Below are positions 34,471 to 42,422 of a DNA stretch of 64,000 bases, piece after piece. This DNA is from Saprospiraceae bacterium (lineage in GTDB: Bacteria > Bacteroidota > Bacteroidia > Chitinophagales > Saprospiraceae): NCBI GenBank assembly GCA_019638455.1, contig JAHBTU010000002.1:1274501-1338500 (forward strand), given 5' to 3'. The stretch's first letter is position 1; each line of letters begins with the position of its first letter. Position numbers and translations under genes: made by a program. A model generated the notes under the pieces. That model searched no databases. It was not told the origin of the DNA and was given only the letters and a program-made list of their open reading frames with translations.

Positions 34471-35796
34471 ATGAGCATCTTCGAACGCCTCTTTGGTACT
34501 GACAAAAGCACGCCGCCACCCGACATTCCGTTTGGCAGATATACCGATGCCTACAAAACAGAGACGCAACAACGAGCCTTCGAGCGTTCGCTGGAGCTTT
34601 TCGACGAGGGCAAACACTTGGAAGCCTATCGGGAATTCATGGCCTATCTGAAAGACCCGTTGGCCGACAACATCACTTGGAATGACAGGGGGGACACCCT
34701 CGAATTTCAATTTTGGCAAGGCTCACAACAAGTCTCAGGCATCGCAACCAGCGAAAAAGTGAAGGCCGAGAGCAAAATCGCTCGTGCCGACGACCTCAAC
34801 GTGGGTTTCCTGCGGCGGCTGATGGAGGCTAATTTCAACCTGAAATTCAGCCGCTTTGCGCTGGCCCCCGACAATGCGCTCGCTATCCTGTTCGATACGC
34901 ATGTGACCGATGGCTCCCCATACAAACTCCTCTACGCGCTCCGCGAACTGGCCATCCATGCCGACAAACAGGACGACTTGCTGCTCGATGAGTTCAAGAG
35001 CCTCCGCCCGGCACAAGAACGTACCTACGGCGACATCCCCCAGCCCGAAAAGGAGACCAAACTCAACTTTCTCAAGCGACAAATCGAGTCGGCATTTGCC
35101 GAAATGGATAAGGCTAAGCCCGACCCCAACACATATCCCGGCACTTATGCCTACATGCTGCTGGCACTGGCGTTCAAGTTGGACTATCTCGTTCGGCCAG
35201 AGGGCTTTATGATGGATACGATGGAGCGGATTCACGGCATTTATTTTGCCAAAAACGACCGCACGCCCCAAGTCAAGGTGGTCAGCATCCGCAAGGAATA
35301 TCAAAAACTCTTGGACCGCCCACAGGAGGCTTTTTTCAAGGAAATGTACCGCACGCGCAGCACCTTCGGCATCAACCCGCCTGTGCATCACGACACCATC
35401 GTCAATCTCATCGAGGGTGAGCTGCCCAACATGGAGTGGCCGCTCCAACAGAACTTTGAGGTATTGGCGTTGGCCGTGCCGCAATATGTGGCAGGCTTTG
35501 CCTTGTTTCACTATGCGCCCCCCAAACCCGACCGCGAGCTGTTTCACTTATTTTTCCAAATCATGGAGCCTTCTTTTTTTCGAGAGCTGGGCTTCAAAAT
35601 ACCCTTCGTGGACGTGAGCGGACGGCTTCACCGCGGAGAAATCGTCAAGGCTATTCGGAATGTTGCCGAGCGCAATCGCCCCCAATACCCGCGCTTGCGT
35701 CCCGACACCGACAAGTTGGATTTTGCATCGCCTGTGCTTTTCGCCAAATCTTATTTGTTGATGATAAAAGACCTCAACCTCATACGAGAAAACTAA
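34471..35796 (+). CDS. Unknown 441-aa protein with a YbjN-like region; partner of trypsin-like gene
   Basis: I do not recognise a named family. About residues 35-170 resemble a YbjN/type III chaperone-like fold: a helix (ERSLELFDEGKHLEAYREFMAYL), paired strands (TWNDRGDTLEFQFWQGSQQVSG and KVKAESKIARADDL), then helix-strand-helix (NVGFLRRLMEANFNLKFSRFALAPDNALAILFDTHV). The rest is a globular alpha/beta region with FWEMYRTRSTFGIN-like and ELFHLFFQIMEPSFFRELGF segments. No signal peptide or membrane span, so it is probably cytoplasmic. A TACTTTTG box lies about 72 bases upstream. The trypsin-like/zinc-ribbon gene follows after 15 bases. Confidence 0.75.
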   Translation: MSIFERLFGTDKSTPPPDIPFGRYTDAYKTETQQRAFERSLELFDEGKHLEAYREFMAYLKDPLADNITWNDRGDTLEFQFWQGSQQVSGIATSEKVKAESKIARADDLNVGFLRRLMEANFNLKFSRFALAPDNALAILFDTHVTDGSPYKLLYALRELAIHADKQDDLLLDEFKSLRPAQERTYGDIPQPEKETKLNFLKRQIESAFAEMDKAKPDPNTYPGTYAYMLLALAFKLDYLVRPEGFMMDTMERIHGIYFAKNDRTPQVKVVSIRKEYQKLLDRPQEAFFKEMYRTRSTFGINPPVHHDTIVNLIEGELPNMEWPLQQNFEVLALAVPQYVAGFALFHYAPPKPDRELFHLFFQIMEPSFFRELGFKIPFVDVSGRLHRGEIVKAIRNVAERNRPQYPRLRPDTDKLDFASPVLFAKSYLLMIKDLNLIREN

Positions 35797-35811
35797 CCCA
35801 CACCAAGCCGT

Positions 35812-36951
35812 GTGCCTCGAAAACAGGTTTTGAAACCACCACCCAATGTCCCGATATTTGAAATGAGCGATTTTGTAGAAACATACCGCAACGTCATAGT
35901 CCAAATAGCCACGCCCAATAGCACTGGCACTGGTTTTTACTTGCGCGACCGAGGAATCATCGTCACCAACCATCATGTGGTGGAAGGCAGCCGCGCAGTG
36001 GTGGTGGAAGGGGCTAAGTTTGCCAAGCAGCTCTCCCTTGTGCGCTACTCCGACCAACGCTACGACTTGGCCTTTCTCGAAGGCCCCAAAGCCCTCTCCG
36101 AGGAATTGCCCGAAGTGCGACTTGGCGTGGACAAGGTGCTGCGCGAGCGCGACCCCGTGACGGCGATGGGGCATCCTTTTGGGCTGAAATTTTCGGTGAA
36201 GAGCGGCATCGTGTCCAACACCCGCGAGGTGATGAACGGAATCCCCTATCTGCATATTGACGCGGCACTCAACCCCGGCAATTCGGGTGGCCCATTGGTG
36301 GACAACGACGGGGAGATTGTCGGCATCAACACCTTCGTCATTCGAGATGGCGACAATACGGGCTTTTCGCTGCCCGTCCATTTTTTGGAGGAATCATTGG
36401 AGGGTTTTATGAAACTCAACACCGATGATGCGTGCCGTTGCCCAGCCTGTCTCAACATCGTGACCACGGAAACGGTGGAAAATGGCTTTTGCTCTTTTTG
36501 TGGCAACAAAGTGGAACTGCCCTCAGCCGTGGAAGAATATGTGCCATCAGGCGTGCCCAAAACCATCGAGGCGCTGATAGGTCGCATCGGACACGACGTG
36601 GCATTGAGCCGCTGCGGGCCGAACGCGTGGGAAATCAGACAAGGCAGCGCCAAAATCCTCATCACCTATCACGACAAAAGCGGCCTGATGTCTGCCGATG
36701 CCGTTTTGTGCCAGTTGCCCAAGGAAAACATCAAGCGCCTCTACGAGTACCTGCTCCGCGAAAACTATCAGAATGAGGCGCTTACGCTCAGTGTGCACGA
36801 CCAAGACATCGTGCTTTCCCTGCTCATTTTCGACCGCTATCTCAATGAGGAAACTGGGCAGCAAATGTTGCAGAACCTGTTTGAAAAGGCCGACCATTAC
36901 GACGATATTCTGGTGAACGAGTATGGAGCGACTTGGAAGATGGATGAATAG
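35812..36951 (+). CDS. Trypsin-like protease with zinc ribbon and YbjN-like C-terminal domain
   Basis: A 379-residue protein in three parts. Residues about 20-200 are a trypsin-like (S1C/HtrA-like) protease with His55 (VTNHHVV), Asp85 (RYDLAFLE) and Ser158 (NPGNSGGPL), so all catalytic residues are present. Residues about 208-232 are a zinc ribbon: CPAC (210-213) and CSFC (227-230). Residues about 258-370 look YbjN-like (WEIRQGSAKILITYHD, LPKENIKRLYEYLLREN, LSLLIFDRYL). There is no signal peptide or PDZ domain, unlike DegP, so it is likely cytoplasmic. The start is a GTG; an ATG 17 codons downstream (MSDFVETYRN) is equally possible. It pairs with the preceding 441-aa gene. Confidence 0.85.
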   Translation: MPRKQVLKPPPNVPIFEMSDFVETYRNVIVQIATPNSTGTGFYLRDRGIIVTNHHVVEGSRAVVVEGAKFAKQLSLVRYSDQRYDLAFLEGPKALSEELPEVRLGVDKVLRERDPVTAMGHPFGLKFSVKSGIVSNTREVMNGIPYLHIDAALNPGNSGGPLVDNDGEIVGINTFVIRDGDNTGFSLPVHFLEESLEGFMKLNTDDACRCPACLNIVTTETVENGFCSFCGNKVELPSAVEEYVPSGVPKTIEALIGRIGHDVALSRCGPNAWEIRQGSAKILITYHDKSGLMSADAVLCQLPKENIKRLYEYLLRENYQNEALTLSVHDQDIVLSLLIFDRYLNEETGQQMLQNLFEKADHYDDILVNEYGATWKMDE

Positions 36952-36985
36952 AGCGCAACATCAACTATCCCGAAATCGGGCACTT

Positions 36986-37081
36986 CACGCCGCCAAGTTT
37001 TGGGCATGGCCAAAAGCGCAATCTGTTTAAAATCAAGGATGTCTCATGGTCATCTGACAAATCCTAGCGAATCAAGGTATA
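36986..37081 (+). repeat. Leader-like dispersed repeat, left of the Rpn pseudogene
   Basis: CACGCCGCCAAGTTTTGGGC at the start and GCGAATCAAGGTATA at the end. It is nearly identical to the direct repeat at 37614-37711 and similar to copies near 13900 and 21861. The end runs into TATTTTTG, an exact TAnnTTTG box, immediately before the first readable codons of the decayed Rpn gene. Confidence 0.75.
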
Positions 37082-37084
37082 TTT

Positions 37085-37495
37085 TTGCATTCGGATACGC
37101 CCGAAGAGGTAGTGCTTTCCATTCTGTGTGATTTCGGTGGTGAGCAACCTGAGCAGGTGATACGCCAAATCTTGCAGCACCTCCTAAAACTTGTTGGGCG
37201 GGTGCCGCGTTTAAAAAAATATCAGAAACAGTCGGCACATCCTCTCGCGTCTTCGAAGGCTGGATGCAGTGACTTTAAATGAGTTCAAAGCCATGCCTAT
37301 ACAATATGACATCCACAGTGACACCCTTTACAAGGCATCGAAAAAGGCATCGGAAAGCAGCGACATCAATCTGTGGTCAACCTTCTGAAGTTGGGTAAGC
37401 TCTCCATAGAAGAAATTGCTATCGTCACGGCGGTTACGGTTGATTATATGCTGGAAGTACAAAGAGCCATTCAATCTCACGACACGAAACACTAA
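37085..37495 (+). pseudogene. Decayed Rpn-family nuclease/putative transposase gene
   Basis: Three reading-frame pieces in sequence match the C-terminal half of Rpn-type (PD-(D/E)XK, former transposase_31-like) proteins: EEVVLSILCDFGGEQPEQV then IRQILQHLL; after a frameshift near 37250, RLDAVTLNEFKAMPIQYDIH and DTLYKASK; after another near 37375, VVNLLKLGKLSIEEIAIVTA then VTVDYMLEVQ to a TAA. The nuclease N-terminus is absent. Rpn proteins promote RecA-independent recombination. The gene is dead, and direct copies of a 97-bp repeat flank it. Confidence 0.75.
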
Positions 37496-37524
37496 GCAGC
37501 TGAAATGCTGCGGCTTGCAAGAAA

Positions 37525-37565
37525 CAGAAGCCCCGTCAGGCAACATCTGCCCGACGGGGCTTCGT
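37525..37565. terminator. GC-rich hairpin downstream of the Rpn remnant
   Basis: GAAGCCCCGTC and GACGGGGCTTC are complementary, with a partly paired inner AGGCA/TGCC loop. Only GTTGTAATTT follows, so it is a weak intrinsic terminator on the plus strand. Confidence 0.5.
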
Positions 37566-37613
37566 TGTAATTTGTCCTGAGCGACGTACTTTTGTGCCGG
37601 ACAGAATATACTC

Positions 37614-37711
37614 CACGCCGCCGAGTTTTGGGCATGGCTAAAAGCGCAATCTGTTCAAAATCATGGACATCAATCATGGTCATCTGACAAATCCTAGCGA
37701 ATCAAGGTATA
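37614..37711 (+). repeat. Leader-like dispersed repeat upstream of the third ompH gene
   Basis: Starts CACGCCGCCGAGTTTTGGGC and ends GCGAATCAAGGTATA, 25 bases before the ompH ATG. It is a direct repeat of 36986-37081, flanking the Rpn remnant. CTGACA and TATACA near its end are spaced 18 bases apart, resembling a -35/-10 pair. Confidence 0.75.
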
Positions 37712-37736
37712 CATTCACTATTCACACAACTTTTTG

Positions 37737-38330
37737 ATGAAAAATCTCCCACTCATTCTCAATATCATCCTTTTCGCCCTTGTGGGGCATCTGTATTACC
37801 TAAATCTGAAAAAACCTCAGTCCGCTGAGTCAAAGGAGATATTGCCCGCTCCATCCCAAGCGGGCGGTGTGAAAATAGCATGGGTCAATGCCGACACGCT
37901 CAATGAAAAATATGAGTGGCTCAAGCAACAAAAGCAAATCATAGAGCAACGCCTCGCCAGTGCCGAGAAAAGCTTGCAAGCCAAGGAAGAGGCGCTCATG
38001 CGTGATGCCGCTGCTTTGCAAGAACGATACGCGACAGGCACCATGACCCAAAAAGACGCGGAAAAAGAACAATCGGCCCTGATGCAGCGCAGCCAAAAAT
38101 TGGAAGACGAAAAAATGCGCCTCAGCAAGTCGCTCTCCGACGACCAGAAAAAGGCAATGGACAATCTCTATTCCAATCTGGAAGCCAAGCTCAAGGAAAT
38201 ATCCGGGCAAATCGGCTACGATTACATCCTCTCTTACCAACGCGGCGCCCAAATCCTGCTGGCCAACGATAGCCTTGACATTACCAAGCAGGTGCTAGAT
38301 ATGCTCAACGCCCAAGAGGAGAAGAAATAA
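37737..38330 (+). CDS. OmpH-family protein with N-terminal anchor
   Basis: A 197-residue protein with an N-terminal hydrophobic segment (about 4-22), a proline-rich linker, then GGVKIAWVNADTLNEKYEWLKQQKQIIEQRL and a long coiled coil (about 60-145), closing with GYDYILSYQRGAQILLANDSLDITKQVL. It resembles Skp/OmpH but keeps an uncleaved-looking anchor, so it may be membrane-tethered. The ATG was preferred over a TTG one codon earlier. A GNAT gene follows after 33 bases. Confidence 0.85.
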   Translation: MKNLPLILNIILFALVGHLYYLNLKKPQSAESKEILPAPSQAGGVKIAWVNADTLNEKYEWLKQQKQIIEQRLASAEKSLQAKEEALMRDAAALQERYATGTMTQKDAEKEQSALMQRSQKLEDEKMRLSKSLSDDQKKAMDNLYSNLEAKLKEISGQIGYDYILSYQRGAQILLANDSLDITKQVLDMLNAQEEKK

Positions 38331-38363
38331 CCTTCCAGAAATTCCCAGAACTGCTCTTTCCCT

Positions 38364-38852
38364 ATGGCTATCTTGTTGGAACAAGCCACCCCCGCCGATA
38401 TACCGCGCATCGCCGCGTTGGCCCATCGGATATGGCGAGTGCATTATCCGCCCATCATCGGCGTGCAACAGGTCGAGTATATGCTCGCACGCACATACAC
38501 TTCCGAGGCATTGCAACGACAAATGGAAGAAGGGCAAGTGTTTTATCTGGCAACGGAGGCGGGCGAGGTGCTGGGTTTTTTATCGGTCAGCGACAAAGGC
38601 GAGGGGCGCTATTTTCTTCACAAATTTTACCTCGACAACGAAAAGCGCGGGCGTGGCCTCGGCCAAATGGTGTTCGACCAATTGCTCGCGCATTACCCTG
38701 CCATGCGCGAGTTGCGTCTCACCGTCAATCGTCAGAACTACAAGAGCGTCAATTTTTATTTCAAAATAGGCTTTGTCATAGAAAAATGCTTGGACATCCC
38801 TATCGGCGAGGGCTATGAGATGAACGATTTTCAGATGCTTCTCAAAAAATGA
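38364..38852 (+). CDS. GNAT-family N-acetyltransferase
   Basis: A 162-residue GNAT acetyltransferase. Motif A is visible as KFYLDNEKRGRGLGQMVFDQLL (R/Q-x-x-G-x-G/A acetyl-CoA loop, about 93-114), with the beta4 strand LGFLSVSDKGEGRYFLHKFYL before it and LRLTVNRQNYKSVNFYFKIGFVIEKCLDIPIGEGYEMNDFQML after it (NxxSVxFYxKxGF). The substrate is unknown. The stop overlaps the start of the EamA transporter as ATGA, so the two are translationally coupled. Confidence 0.88.
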   Translation: MAILLEQATPADIPRIAALAHRIWRVHYPPIIGVQQVEYMLARTYTSEALQRQMEEGQVFYLATEAGEVLGFLSVSDKGEGRYFLHKFYLDNEKRGRGLGQMVFDQLLAHYPAMRELRLTVNRQNYKSVNFYFKIGFVIEKCLDIPIGEGYEMNDFQMLLKK

Positions 38853-39745
38853 CGAACGATGGAAACATGACCCGCGCCTACCTCGCCCTCGCTGCCATCT
38901 GTATCATCTGGGGCACCACTTACACCGCCATCAAATATGCCGTCCGCGATTTCCCGCCCTTTTTGCTCGTCGGCATTCGCCAGACGGCTGCTGGCCTGCT
39001 GTTGCTCGGCATTGCTTGGGTGAGCGGCCGGTTCGTATGGCCCAACCCGCAATATGCCTTTCGACAAACCATCACTGGCTTGGCCACCATCACCGGCGGC
39101 AATGGCTTCATCACATGGGGGATGCAATACGTTTCGTCGGGATTGGCGGCGCTCATAGGCTCGCTCACGCCCGTCATGGTCGTTTTGATTTCGCTGACGT
39201 GGCAAGGTTCCGAACGCATCAACACCCGCGTTGTGTTGGGCGTGTTGCTGGGTTTTGGAGGTTTGGCGTTGATTTTCAGCGAAGGGTGGCAGGATTTTAT
39301 GAAACCAGAGTATCGCTGGGGCATCGCGGGCTGTTTCGCCTCCTGCTTCACTTGGTCGCTCGGCACGGTCATGGCCAAGCAGTGGAATGCCCCCCAAATG
39401 TCGCCCCTCCTGAACGCCGGACTACAGATTTTCGCCGGGGGGGTGGGTGGTTTGGCGTTGAGTGCCTTGTTCGATTCCAGCCATGCTATTCACCACACCG
39501 TCGAGAGCTGGTTGTCCATGTTGTACCTTGTCGTCATAGGGTCGGCATTGGCTTTCACCTTTTATATGTACGCACTCAAACACCTGAGCGCCACCGTTTC
39601 CTCGCTCTACACCTACATCAATCCCGTGGTGGCGATTTTGCTTGGGTGGTTGTGGCTCGGCGAGGCGCTCACCGTGGAAATAGCCGTCGGGATGGTGGTG
39701 ACGATTGCGGGCGTTTGGCTCGTGAACGTGGGCGCGAGGCGATAA
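38849..39745 (+). CDS. EamA/RhaT-family (DMT) transporter
   Basis: A 298-residue protein with ten predicted helices in two EamA repeats: LAAICIIWGTTYTAIKYAVRDFPPFLLVGIRQTAAGLLLLGI in the first, and GIAGCFASCFTWSLGTVMAKQW with VVIGSALAFTFYMYALKHLSATVSSLYTYINPVVAILLGWLWLGE in the second. DMT members export amino acids or other metabolites; the substrate is not deducible. Its stop is adjacent to the stop of the convergent CNNM/CorC gene with no spacer. Confidence 0.9.
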   Translation: MTNDGNMTRAYLALAAICIIWGTTYTAIKYAVRDFPPFLLVGIRQTAAGLLLLGIAWVSGRFVWPNPQYAFRQTITGLATITGGNGFITWGMQYVSSGLAALIGSLTPVMVVLISLTWQGSERINTRVVLGVLLGFGGLALIFSEGWQDFMKPEYRWGIAGCFASCFTWSLGTVMAKQWNAPQMSPLLNAGLQIFAGGVGGLALSALFDSSHAIHHTVESWLSMLYLVVIGSALAFTFYMYALKHLSATVSSLYTYINPVVAILLGWLWLGEALTVEIAVGMVVTIAGVWLVNVGARR

Positions 39746-41056
39746 TCAAGTCGGCTGGGTCGGCACGTCATCCACCAGACGGATTTTCATCTGGGTCAGG
39801 ATGTTTTGCTTCCGCTCCAGAATAACGACTTCATATTTATCAATCATAAGCACCTCGTTGCTGGGCGGAATGCGGCCAAAACGATTGAGAACAAGGCCGT
39901 TGAGCGTGTTGTATTGCTTGTTTTCGAGAAATGGGTACGGCAGGTAGTTGTTCAGGTCGTGCAACGGCGCGATGCCCGAAACGGTGAAGGAGCCATCCTC
40001 GTTTTTGACCACAGGGTCCGTTTCCTCGTCATATTCATCCCTGATTTCGCCTACCAGTTCCTCCAAAATATCTTCCAGCGCAATCAGCCCCTCCGTGCCT
40101 CCGTATTCGTCAATCACGACGCTCAGGTGAATGCGTTTTATTTGAAAATCCTTGAGGATGCGATTGAGCCGGGCCGAGTTGTACACATATTGGACAGGGC
40201 GCAGCAGGTCTCGAATGTGCCAGTCGGGACGTTGGATGTTTTCCCTAAAAATGTCTTTGGCGAAAACGATGCCGAGGATATTGTCAATGTCGTTTTCATA
40301 AACCGGAACCCGTGAGTAGCCGCTTTCTATCAGTTTCTCCAAAATCTTCTCTCTGGGGGTGTTGACTTCGAGCGCAAAAATGTTTTTGCGCGGCACCATC
40401 ACCTGTTGCGCAGTCAATTCCGAAAAATCGAACGCTTTTTGAATAATCTGGAAGTTGTCCTCCTTGATAGCGCCACTTTTTTGGCTTTGCTTCATAAGAA
40501 GGCGCAACTCATCGGCACTGTGCGCTTCATGCTCGTCAACAGGGGCGATGCCGATGCCTTTGAGCACAAAATTGGCAAAACCGTTGAGCACCCATATCGC
40601 CGGGCGGAAGAGAAAGAAAAACATCCTCATCGGTAGCGACACTGCCAAAGTAGTCTCTTCCGGCTTGCGTATGGCGATGGATTTGGGTGCCAGCTCGCCA
40701 AACACGATGTGCAAAACGGTAATCAGCGCAAATGCTACGGGCAGGGCGATTTTGTGTGCCAAATCTGGCGACAACTCCACGCCCACGGCGTGAAAAATCG
40801 AAAGCAGCAATTTGGAAACAACAGGCTCGCCTATCCATCCCAAGCCCAAGCTCGCCAGCGTGATGCCCAATTGGGTGGCAGAGAGGTAAGCATCCAGATG
40901 ATTCAGCATATTTTGCGCCAAACCAGCCAGCCGATTGCCCTTTTGCGCGCTCAACTCAATCTGCGAGTAGCGGACTTTCACAATGGCAAATTCGGCAGCG
41001 ACGAAAAAACCATTCAGCGCCACGAGAAAAAGGGTCAGAAAAACGTCCAGTAGCAT
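39746..41056 (-). CDS. CNNM/CorC-type (hemolysin C family) transporter
   Basis: A 436-residue protein: DUF21/CNNM membrane domain with four helices (about 1-190; FFVAAEFAIVKVRYSQIELSAQKGNRLAGLA, QLGITLASLGLGWIGEP), a CBS pair (about 215-340; VMVPRKNIFALEVNTPREKIL, YSRVPVYENDIDNILGIVFAKDI, IHLSVVIDEYGGTEGLIALEDILEELVGEI) and a C-terminal CorC_HlyC domain. This family mediates Mg2+ or Co2+ efflux. Length and architecture are normal. Confidence 0.92.
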   Translation of the reverse strand: MLLDVFLTLFLVALNGFFVAAEFAIVKVRYSQIELSAQKGNRLAGLAQNMLNHLDAYLSATQLGITLASLGLGWIGEPVVSKLLLSIFHAVGVELSPDLAHKIALPVAFALITVLHIVFGELAPKSIAIRKPEETTLAVSLPMRMFFFLFRPAIWVLNGFANFVLKGIGIAPVDEHEAHSADELRLLMKQSQKSGAIKEDNFQIIQKAFDFSELTAQQVMVPRKNIFALEVNTPREKILEKLIESGYSRVPVYENDIDNILGIVFAKDIFRENIQRPDWHIRDLLRPVQYVYNSARLNRILKDFQIKRIHLSVVIDEYGGTEGLIALEDILEELVGEIRDEYDEETDPVVKNEDGSFTVSGIAPLHDLNNYLPYPFLENKQYNTLNGLVLNRFGRIPPSNEVLMIDKYEVVILERKQNILTQMKIRLVDDVPTQPT

Positions 41057-41154
41057 ATAGTCGGGTTAATGCAGGAATTTCGCTGCAAAGAACGCCAAAA
41101 CTCGGCCTCTAAGTAGCGGTGGTATGTGCCAATCTTTCCTACCTTGCTCTCAAA

Positions 41155-41520
41155 ATGTCACAGATGAAAGTCACCTATTGGATACTCGCCGCCCTATTTG
41201 CCCTGTTTGCGCTCGTCCAGCATGACGACCCCGACCCCATCCCGTGGATATTGCTCTACGGCGGCGTGGCGGTCCATTTCATCATGGCCGCCACGAACAA
41301 AATGTATCGTTTGGGCGTATGGATTTGGTTGGGGGGCTGTGTGGTATGGGCGGCCATGCTGCTCCCGGATTTCGTTGATTGGATACGCATGGGAAGCCCC
41401 ACCATTGTTGGGAGCATGAAAGCCGAAGCGCCGTGGATAGAGCTCACGCGAGAATTTCTCGGCCTCGTCGTGTCGGCCTTGGCCTGCGCTTTTTTGCTTT
41501 GGAAAAATCGCGCTCGGTAG
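41155..41520 (+). CDS. TMEM220-family membrane protein
   Basis: A 121-residue protein with four membrane helices. KVTYWILAALFALFALVQHDDPDPIPWILLYGGVAVHFIMAA carries the D-x-D-P-x-x-W-I-x-x-Y signature of the transmembrane 220 family. The function is unknown in bacteria and eukaryotes. I chose the ATG giving MSQMKVTYW; a second ATG three codons later is possible. It is convergent with pgeF. Confidence 0.8.
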   Translation: MSQMKVTYWILAALFALFALVQHDDPDPIPWILLYGGVAVHFIMAATNKMYRLGVWIWLGGCVVWAAMLLPDFVDWIRMGSPTIVGSMKAEAPWIELTREFLGLVVSALACAFLLWKNRAR

Positions 41521-41528
41521 AGATTCGC

Positions 41529-42281
41529 TCAACAAATACCGATTACGGCCAGCATACGTCCCGTCGTGCCTTTTTCTTTTCTGTAGGAAAAATAATCCTC
41601 GTTGTGAAGCACGGTGGAAAAAGGCGAAATTTCCACTTGACTTTCTGGCACGCCCGACTGAAAAAGTTGCGCGGCATTTGCCATTTTCAAATCAACCAAA
41701 AACTTGCCGCGACGGGCATCAAATCGCTTGAAATCGGCATCGAACATAGCGGCTACCTCGTCGCCCACCTCGAACGAACATTCGTCAATGCAAGTGCCGA
41801 TGTAGGCAAAGCAGTCCGCGCCCATGGTGCCGTATTTCGTGTGCATAGATTCCAACGTCTTTCGGACAATGCCCGCCGCCGCACCCTTCCAGCCGGCGTG
41901 GATGGCCGCCACCGCGCGATTTTTTGCATCAAAAATCAAAATGGGCGCACAGTCGGCCACCGATACGGCCAGCAGCACCTTCGGCGTGTTGGTCATCAAC
42001 GCATCGAAGCCCTCCGCGCCACCGGATGCTGTCACGAGGCGAATTTGGTCGCCGTGCACTTGTTTCGACCAAGCCAATTGCTCGACGGAAAAACCAAGCG
42101 CGTCGCAAAAACGACGTTGGTTCTCGGCCACGTTTTCGGGCGCGTCGTCCGTATATTTTCCCAAATTCAAGGAGGCAAAAGGCGCGGGGCTGACACCACC
42201 ATGTCGGGTGCTCTCGGCAGCGGCAACATGGTCGAAAATGGAGAAAATGCCGGGTCGGCGAAGCAGTGATGTGGAAGTCAT
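41529..42281 (-). CDS. pgeF: Peptidoglycan editing factor PgeF (YfiH/DUF152)
   Basis: A 250-residue protein of the DUF152 family, now assigned as purine nucleoside phosphorylase/peptidoglycan editing factor. The Zn-site pattern is clear: WSKQVHGDQI (His), VSVADCAPILIFDAKNRAVAAIHAGWKGAAAGIV (Cys and His), and CIDECSFEVGDEV. E. coli PgeF removes L-Ser mis-incorporated in peptidoglycan precursors. The ATG giving MTSTSLLRRPGIF was chosen; 16 upstream codons look non-native. Confidence 0.9.
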   Translation of the reverse strand: MTSTSLLRRPGIFSIFDHVAAAESTRHGGVSPAPFASLNLGKYTDDAPENVAENQRRFCDALGFSVEQLAWSKQVHGDQIRLVTASGGAEGFDALMTNTPKVLLAVSVADCAPILIFDAKNRAVAAIHAGWKGAAAGIVRKTLESMHTKYGTMGADCFAYIGTCIDECSFEVGDEVAAMFDADFKRFDARRGKFLVDLKMANAAQLFQSGVPESQVEISPFSTVLHNEDYFSYRKEKGTTGRMLAVIGIC

Positions 42282-42422
42282 ATTTGACGCAACGGCAAAG
42301 CAAGGTGTAGTGTTTACCCCCCCAAACACCGTGATTTATCGAATTTTGCCAACCTTGCCTCTATTTCAAGCAAACAAGGCTAAAAGGAACATTACTTTTG
42401 AATCCGCAATTCGCAATCAACA

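Noticed and set aside
36986..37711. CRISPR-like array, because of two direct repeats
   Set aside because: Only two long repeats with 500-plus bases and a pseudogene between them; no short regular repeats or spacers, and no cas genes.
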